A program made the position numbers and the translations under genes. A stretch of DNA of 36,903 nt from Acetatifactor sp. (GTDB taxonomy: Bacteria; Bacillota; Clostridia; Lachnospirales; Lachnospiraceae). The DNA lies in assembly GCA_016293615.1 (NCBI GenBank), contig JAEDDX010000022.1, forward strand, positions 1-36,903. Direction: 5' to 3'. Each line of letters starts with the position of its first letter. The first letter of the stretch is position 1. Positions 32,759 to 36,903 of this stretch are shown piece by piece. The notes under the pieces were generated by a model. It was not told the DNA's origin. It worked only from the letters and a program-made list of their open reading frames with translations, and did no database searches.

Positions 32759-32786
32759 ATTATACCATATTCCGGGTGGATGTCAC
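32759..32786 (-). promoter_or_regulatory. Promoter of the FprA operon
   Basis: On the minus strand GTGACA (32781-32786) and a perfect TATAAT (32759-32764) are separated by 16 bases, directly after the stop of the MutS2-like gene and about 90 bases before the FprA start. Confidence 0.65.
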
Positions 32787-32793
32787 AGTCTTT

Positions 32794-34695
32794 TTATGAG
32801 GGGTCATGCACGATTGTTTCCTCCGTGTATTTGCGTGACATGTCATGGCGTATTTTTCTTTCCTCGACAGAATCAAACACGATCGAGAAGTCGTAATCCT
32901 CCGGATACAGCTCCTCCGCCTTCACATGCAGCCGCACTCTCTTATGATTGATCCAGATCTTCCTGCCCGCAACCTGCACACGAAGCACGCCCTTCTCATT
33001 GACGGGTTCACAGACAATGCCGATCTTTTTGTCCGGGAGAAGCATCACGCTGTCTCCGATCGCAAATTTATCCGCAAGCTGCGCATTCGCCGCGGGTTTC
33101 TTTGCCCTGGTAAGCTTCGGGGCGCTTTTCTTCTGAATGTTTTTCTGTGTATGGAACCGATACTCTGAGACCGCCTCTTTTCCGTAGGCTTTCTCCACGG
33201 CCAAACGAAGCATGGATTCCGGCATTCCGAGTCTGTCGGCAATGTAGAAGGCGCAGCTCTCCCCGGCCTCGCCGATCACCATCTGATAGGTCGGCATGAG
33301 GGTCTCCCGGTCGAAGGTCATTCTGGCGTTGACAATGGCCGGTGTCTTGGCCGCGTACTCCTTCACCTCGGGATAGTGCGTTGTCACCAGAAAATTCGCT
33401 CCGCTTTTTCTAAGCTCCTCTAAAATCGCGATCGCTATTCCCATGCCCTCGGCAGGATCGGTGCCGGAGCCCAGCTCATCCATGATTACAAAGCTGTCCC
33501 TGTTGATCTCCTCAAGCAGCGCGAGCACATTTCTGATATGCGCCGAGAAGGTGGACAGGTTTTCCGACAGACTCTGTCCGTCTCCGATATCACAAAGATA
33601 AGAGCTGTTCATGCAGATATCGGCCTCCCTGCAGGTCACATGCAGACCGCACTGCGCCATAATACAGTTGAGCATCACAGTCTTGATGGCAACCGTTTTG
33701 CCGCCGGTGTTCGGACCTGTGATCACGATGCCTCTCGTCCCATCCCCGAGCCGAAACTGCAGCGGAACCGCAGTCTCCCTGTCCATCAGAGGGTGTCTCG
33801 CATCCGTAAGGACGATTCTCCTCTCCTGATTGATGGCCGGTTCTGTACAATGAAGCGCCAGGCTCAGCTTTCCCTTGGAGAAGATAAAGTCCAGCCGCTC
33901 CACCAGACGCAGATTCTCCTGCATCATCGGCGAAGCCTCCGCCACCATCGCCGTCAGCGTATACAGAATGCGGCGGACTTCACTGTCCTCGTCGATTCTC
34001 AACAGAGACAGTTCCTCATACATCTTCGCCACGCCGACAGGCTCAATGAAGAAAGTGCTTCCCGTGGAAGACTTGTCGATCACACTGCCGGGGATCCGGA
34101 ACTTATACTCCTTTTTCACCGGCACACAGATGCGCCCGTTTCGCAGGGTATAGTAGCTGTCCGCCATACATTCCTTGTTGCTCCGGATGATCTGCTCCGC
34201 CTTCTGCTTCATCTGTTCCTCACAGCGCAGGATGCTGTTTCTGATGTCAAAGAGAAGCTGGGAGGCCCTGTCCTCCACGGCCTCATTGCGGATCTGCCTG
34301 TCGATCTCCTCCCGCAGATGGTCTGTCTCCTCGAGGTTTTCATCGTAAAAAGCCAGGGAATTTTCAAACTGCCTTCCCCTGCGCAAGTAACTTTTCAGTC
34401 TCTGCGTCAGCACCAGAACCTTCTGCACTCTCTCCAGCTGATACGGGCTTAAGCAGTCTCCTCTCTCGGCAATCGCCAGAATCTCTTTGATTTCCGTCAC
34501 ATCCTGCAGGGGCGGGTTCCCCAGCTTCTCTATCATCTCCCTGCCGTCGGTGGTATCCCGCAGTTCCTTTCTAAGCTCCGTCTCGTTTAAAAACCACACC
34601 GTGTTTCTGATTCTCTCTTTCGCATGTTCCGTGGCTGCCAGCTGCATCCATATGTCCTTGATCCTGTCAAATTCAATCTGTTTTTCTATCTTCAT
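32794..34695 (-). CDS. MutS2-like DNA-binding ATPase lacking the Smr domain
   Basis: 633 residues. The helical core and clamp (about 1-300) are followed by a MutS-type ABC ATPase with Walker A GPNTGGKT, signature QSLSENLSTFSAHI and Walker B FVIMDELGSGTDPAEG. About 540-600 is a KOW/beta-barrel-like stretch (FAIGDSVMLLPDKKIGIV). MutS2 proteins normally have about 780 residues and end in an Smr endonuclease domain. This one stops before it, so it is a shorter paralogue found in many Clostridia or a truncated form. MutS2 acts on branched DNA, suppressing recombination, or on collided ribosomes. Which applies here is unknown. AAGGAG precedes the ATG. Confidence 0.87.
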   Translation of the reverse strand: MKIEKQIEFDRIKDIWMQLAATEHAKERIRNTVWFLNETELRKELRDTTDGREMIEKLGNPPLQDVTEIKEILAIAERGDCLSPYQLERVQKVLVLTQRLKSYLRRGRQFENSLAFYDENLEETDHLREEIDRQIRNEAVEDRASQLLFDIRNSILRCEEQMKQKAEQIIRSNKECMADSYYTLRNGRICVPVKKEYKFRIPGSVIDKSSTGSTFFIEPVGVAKMYEELSLLRIDEDSEVRRILYTLTAMVAEASPMMQENLRLVERLDFIFSKGKLSLALHCTEPAINQERRIVLTDARHPLMDRETAVPLQFRLGDGTRGIVITGPNTGGKTVAIKTVMLNCIMAQCGLHVTCREADICMNSSYLCDIGDGQSLSENLSTFSAHIRNVLALLEEINRDSFVIMDELGSGTDPAEGMGIAIAILEELRKSGANFLVTTHYPEVKEYAAKTPAIVNARMTFDRETLMPTYQMVIGEAGESCAFYIADRLGMPESMLRLAVEKAYGKEAVSEYRFHTQKNIQKKSAPKLTRAKKPAANAQLADKFAIGDSVMLLPDKKIGIVCEPVNEKGVLRVQVAGRKIWINHKRVRLHVKAEELYPEDYDFSIVFDSVEERKIRHDMSRKYTEETIVHDPS

Positions 34696-34765
34696 GATCC
34701 TTCTCCTTCACGGGCGGCCTGACCATCTGTTCCCTGCGCACTGTAAAAAAGATAAAAAACGCACA

Positions 34766-34800
34766 AAGACCATGGTCCCTATTTCAGTTACCATGGTCTT
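34766..34800 (-). terminator. Hairpin terminator upstream of the MutS2-like gene
   Basis: Perfect 11-base arms AAGACCATGGT and ACCATGGTCTT enclose a 13-base loop. On the minus strand T-rich sequence follows (TTGTGCGTTTTTTATCTTTTTT). It would end a transcript starting within the 404-base gap to its right, or one from the ABM gene. Confidence 0.65.
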
Positions 34801-34886
34801 ACTCTCTTCCTGTCATATCTTATCCGAAATCTGAAAGTCTCCGGGGTTGCCGGATCACCATACTATAAAGCGAAAATTGGGCGCGG

Positions 34887-34908
34887 GTCGACAACCGCCG
34901 CTGTCGAC
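34887..34908. other. Palindromic stem-loop GTCGACA...TGTCGAC
   Basis: Perfect 7-base arms with an eight-base loop lie midway between the candidate 11-codon ORF and the terminator at 34766. It could be an RNA structure or a DNA-binding site. The remaining 34801-34957 shows no open frame of note. Confidence 0.45.
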
Positions 34909-34957
34909 AGATGGGCAGACTCTTAGTATATCTACTAAAAATCAAGCCTTGCAATAT

Positions 34958-34993
34958 TTATTTTGCACAGGCAACAACTGCCACGCTCAACAT
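34958..34993 (-). CDS. Candidate 11-residue peptide MLSVAVVACAK
   Basis: A tiny ORF on the minus strand has a textbook ribosome binding site (GCGGAGG at 35001-35007, seven bases before the ATG) and an AT-rich, promoter-like TATATTATAAAG just upstream (about 35014-35025). The product is hydrophobic with one cysteine. It lies in an otherwise gene-free gap of 404 bases and is followed by a stem-loop and a terminator. It could be a leader peptide or a signalling peptide, or chance. An overlapping ATG at 35000 would give 21 codons but abuts the ribosome binding site. Confidence 0.35.
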   Translation of the reverse strand: MLSVAVVACAK

Positions 34994-35099
34994 AAACCAT
35001 CCTCCGCATAACGCTTTATAATATACTTTATCGTAGCACAGAAGCATGTGTGAAATCAAGAAGTTTTACAGAACCGTATCCTCCCATTCTTCACACCTG

Positions 35100-35429
35100 T
35101 CAGCTTCGAATGAACTTCCTGTCACTTGCGGGAATTTCATCCTCTGCCAAATATCTCTCAACCCTCATATGCAGCTGATACTTTTCTCTCAACTCCAGAA
35201 TGGTCCTCATCATCGGGGACTCGTGATGGGCGTCAATCGCCTCCTGATTTTCCCAGCTGTCAATCAGCAGGACAGTCTCCGCATCGTCCGCCGAGAAGAA
35301 GTAATCATATCTCAAATTCCCTTTCTCCTGACGGATCCGTTCCACGGTTTTGCCGGCAATCATCTCCTCAACAAACTTCACGGCAGCTCCGTTTACTCCC
35401 GTATAGTAAATATTAACTGTAATAGCCAT
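35100..35429 (-). CDS. ABM-domain (quinol monooxygenase-like) protein
   Basis: 109 residues with the ferredoxin-like ABM fold: AITVNIYYTG at the N-terminus, then LRYDYFFSADDAETVLLIDSWENQEAIDAHHESP, the family's typical 'W-x-x-x-x-A-x-x-x-H' core. ABM proteins are small dimeric monooxygenases of quinols or similar aromatic substrates, or handle reactive aldehydes and methylglyoxal-like signals. The function here is unknown. GGAGG seven bases before the ATG overlaps the end of a terminator T-tract, so the hairpin at 35442 sits directly in front of it. It is 59 bases downstream of a LuxR-type regulator gene that may control it (inference). Confidence 0.82.
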   Translation of the reverse strand: MAITVNIYYTGVNGAAVKFVEEMIAGKTVERIRQEKGNLRYDYFFSADDAETVLLIDSWENQEAIDAHHESPMMRTILELREKYQLHMRVERYLAEDEIPASDRKFIRS

Positions 35430-35441
35430 GTGCTTTCCTCC

Positions 35442-35470
35442 AAAAAGAGGCAGCCTTTTCGCCGCCTCTC
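35442..35470 (-). terminator. Intrinsic terminator between the LuxR-type gene and the ABM gene
   Basis: On the minus strand GAGAGGCGGC and GCTGCCTC pair around a GAAAAG loop, followed by TTTTT (35442-35446). It is a clear terminator about 20 bases after the regulator's stop. The ribosome binding site of the ABM gene starts right after the T-tract, so read-through or a hidden promoter is needed to express that gene. Confidence 0.85.
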
Positions 35471-35488
35471 ATTCAGTCCTTTAGACAA

Positions 35489-36511
35489 CTATTGATTTAC
35501 AAAATCCTTAATCTTTTCTCTCTTATCGATCTGCAGCTTGTTCAGAATGTCAGAGACATAATGCTTCACCGTGTTGACGGACAGACCCATATGCTGCGCA
35601 ATCTCCTGATTGGTCCAGTCGCGGCAGGCCAGCATGGCAATTGAAAATTCCAGGGGCGTCAAAACATCCGTCACATCCTTGTTCATCTGTGAATTATGGA
35701 CCTCCATCCAGCCCCGGCTGAACGAGATGATGCCGTCGGTCAGCTTCTTATAGATCTCCGGTTCGCTCTTTCGCAGGCAAACCTCCAAAACGCCCTGCAG
35801 CAGGCCGTGGTATTCGATAAATGGTTCAAACAGCCGGTCCTCTCTTGCCAGCGACATTGCGCTGCGGATCGATTGTACCGCACTCTTCTGATCCTTGCGG
35901 TTGATCTGGCACATGGCGGCAATACAGTGCAGATAGATAAAGGGAATCGGATAGATTCTCTCTGTCAGCAGCATCGCTGTCTGTACAACGCCCTGCGCCT
36001 TCTCATAATTCTGATGTAAATACATACCGTGAGACAAAACACTGAGTGCAAACAGTCTCTGTCCGATGGGGAGATAGGGAATATAGGTTTCCAGAGAAGG
36101 CATTTCCGCTCCGGTCCGAATATGTAAAAACGTATTGATCAGATAATTCACAAACACACAGTTTGCCTTGATCTCCTCTTTCGCATTGTCCCGGAAGGCT
36201 TTTTGAAGACACTGTCCCGCATCCAGACGCGCCCTTTGCGTTTCCTTCGCGTTCTTCAATGTCAGATTCCCGAATACGCACAGGCTGTCTGCAGACAGGC
36301 GTAACATCACATCCTCACTTTGCAGATATTTTGTTACGATCTCCACGCACCCCTTCGCATCGGCCGAAAAATAGCATGCTTCCGCACGCGCTATTTCTGC
36401 CAAATGCGCGTCTTCTATCGAAGCGATCGCCTCGTCCATTTTGCCAAGTTCAAAGGAACTTCCGACCAACGGTAATACAGTCCGCCCTTTTTCAAAATGC
36501 AACTCATCCAT
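35489..36511 (-). CDS. LuxR-type transcriptional regulator with TPR-like N-terminus
   Basis: 340 residues. About 1-270 is alpha-helical and TPR-like, with no P-loop. The C-terminal about 60 residues are a LuxR/GerE helix-turn-helix: LTPLEFSIAMLACRDWTNQEIAQHMGLSVNTVKHYVSDILNKL. It resembles the C-terminal halves of MalT-like regulators without the ATPase domain. Its ligand and targets are unknown. The ABM monooxygenase next door is a reasonable candidate target. A promoter with TATAAT lies about 30 bases before the start. Confidence 0.85.
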   Translation of the reverse strand: MDELHFEKGRTVLPLVGSSFELGKMDEAIASIEDAHLAEIARAEACYFSADAKGCVEIVTKYLQSEDVMLRLSADSLCVFGNLTLKNAKETQRARLDAGQCLQKAFRDNAKEEIKANCVFVNYLINTFLHIRTGAEMPSLETYIPYLPIGQRLFALSVLSHGMYLHQNYEKAQGVVQTAMLLTERIYPIPFIYLHCIAAMCQINRKDQKSAVQSIRSAMSLAREDRLFEPFIEYHGLLQGVLEVCLRKSEPEIYKKLTDGIISFSRGWMEVHNSQMNKDVTDVLTPLEFSIAMLACRDWTNQEIAQHMGLSVNTVKHYVSDILNKLQIDKREKIKDFVNQ

Positions 36512-36540
36512 AACCGGGGTTCTCCTATGCCTATATTGTA

Positions 36541-36568
36541 ATTATAGCATACGGAGCGGAGATTGCAA
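36541..36568 (-). promoter_or_regulatory. Promoter of the LuxR-type regulator
   Basis: On the minus strand TTGCAA (36563-36568) and a perfect TATAAT (36541-36546) are spaced by 16 bases, about 30 bases before the ATG. Confidence 0.65.
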
Positions 36569-36606
36569 ACCATTATGGTCGCGCTTTCCTATCAGGCAGC
36601 CTCTTC

Positions 36607-36903
36607 CTACCGGTCATTGCCCCTTCTCTTCTTTATGACAAAGAAAATGAAGCCTGCTGCCGCACCTGCTGCCGGTATCAGCAGCAAAAGCCACCAGAAA
36701 TTGAAACCCTTCTTCTCCACAACGACGGTCACACTGTCTGCAGCTGTTACCTGCTCGGACTCTTCCCGGGAATCGTCCGGATTGCTTTCTTGCTGAGAGC
36801 CACTGCTCTCCCCCTGCCCGCTCTCTGTTTCGGAGCTTTCCGGCTCATTTTCTTCCGTGCCGGAGGGTTCTGTTGCAGGTTCCTGAGAAGGCTTGGGCGT
36901 TAC
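36607..36903 (-). CDS. C-terminal part of a surface-anchored protein (partial)
   Basis: Ninety-eight codons run off the window edge. They encode a Pro/Ser/Glu/Thr-rich linker (PSQEPATEPSGTEENEPESS...), then VTVVVEKKGFNFWWLLLLIPAAGAAAGFIFFVIKKRR. This is one membrane helix followed by a short basic tail, the classic end of a protein held at the outer face of the membrane. The extracellular domain lies outside the window, so its function is unknown. No LPxTG sorting motif is seen. Confidence 0.8.
   Translation of the reverse strand, partial: VTPKPSQEPATEPSGTEENEPESSETESGQGESSGSQQESNPDDSREESEQVTAADSVTVVVEKKGFNFWWLLLLIPAAGAAAGFIFFVIKKRRGNDR

Noticed and set aside
34820..35000. A riboswitch (SAM-like CCGGCAACC stretch) upstream of the MutS2-like gene
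   Set aside because: A short CCGGCAACC-like string is present on the minus strand, but none of the other conserved SAM-riboswitch blocks are, and the gene context does not fit sulfur metabolism.
1..36903. CRISPR arrays, tRNA or rRNA genes
   Set aside because: No regularly spaced repeats, no tRNA cloverleaf arms and no rRNA-like conserved stretches were noticed on either strand.

Overview
The window looks like a chromosomal segment of a gut-type Lachnospiraceae bacterium (Bacillota, Clostridia). This is inferred from strong AGGAGG-type ribosome binding sites, the gene content (FprA flavodiiron protein, MutS2-like ATPase, paired MATE transporters, CE2-type esterase, HD-GYP proteins) and mixed GC content. 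I ran no search, so the taxonomy is inference. Every gene judged real lies on the minus strand except the transposase remnants.

Right to left (the direction of transcription): 36.9-34.7 kb has the C-terminus of a surface protein, a LuxR-type regulator, an ABM-domain monooxygenase and a 400-base gap that may encode a small transcript with an 11-codon ORF. 34.7-28.8 kb has a MutS2-like protein without an Smr domain, then an FprA / alpha-beta hydrolase / 7TM-HD-GYP operon with its own promoter and terminator. 28.8-20.2 kb is an apparent non-autonomous composite transposon. It is bounded by two internally deleted IS4-like elements in direct orientation that share 407 identical bases, and the outer ends are flanked by a perfect 10-bp direct repeat (TGATTTCCTG). 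Its cargo is a signalling module: a huge sensor (ECF-S-like membrane domain, beta-propeller, Y_Y_Y, HD-GYP), a BMP-family binding protein overlapping it, and a MalT/LuxR-like regulator that carries a frameshift.

20.2-7.2 kb is the most interesting region. It is one 13-kb, four-gene operon with a promoter at one end and a terminator at the other: a secreted, membrane-anchored VWA protein, a 1180-aa tubulin/FtsZ-superfamily protein, a 2-TM coiled-coil protein, and a 1477-aa polytopic protein. The last carries a helicase-like but degenerate middle (tentative), a cationic amphipathic helix, a four-Cys zinc knuckle and a DA1-type HExxH metallopeptidase domain. Tubulin-like plus VWA pairs have been proposed by comparative genomics as a membrane-remodelling system. 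The DA1-type peptidase and the two unfamiliar membrane proteins make this look like an undescribed elaboration of it.

7.2-0.1 kb is ordinary accessory metabolism: two MATE transporters, a CE2-like SGNH esterase, a histidine phosphatase, an unrecognised small protein, a TatD nuclease and an AEC-family carrier, ending in a strong terminator at the window edge.
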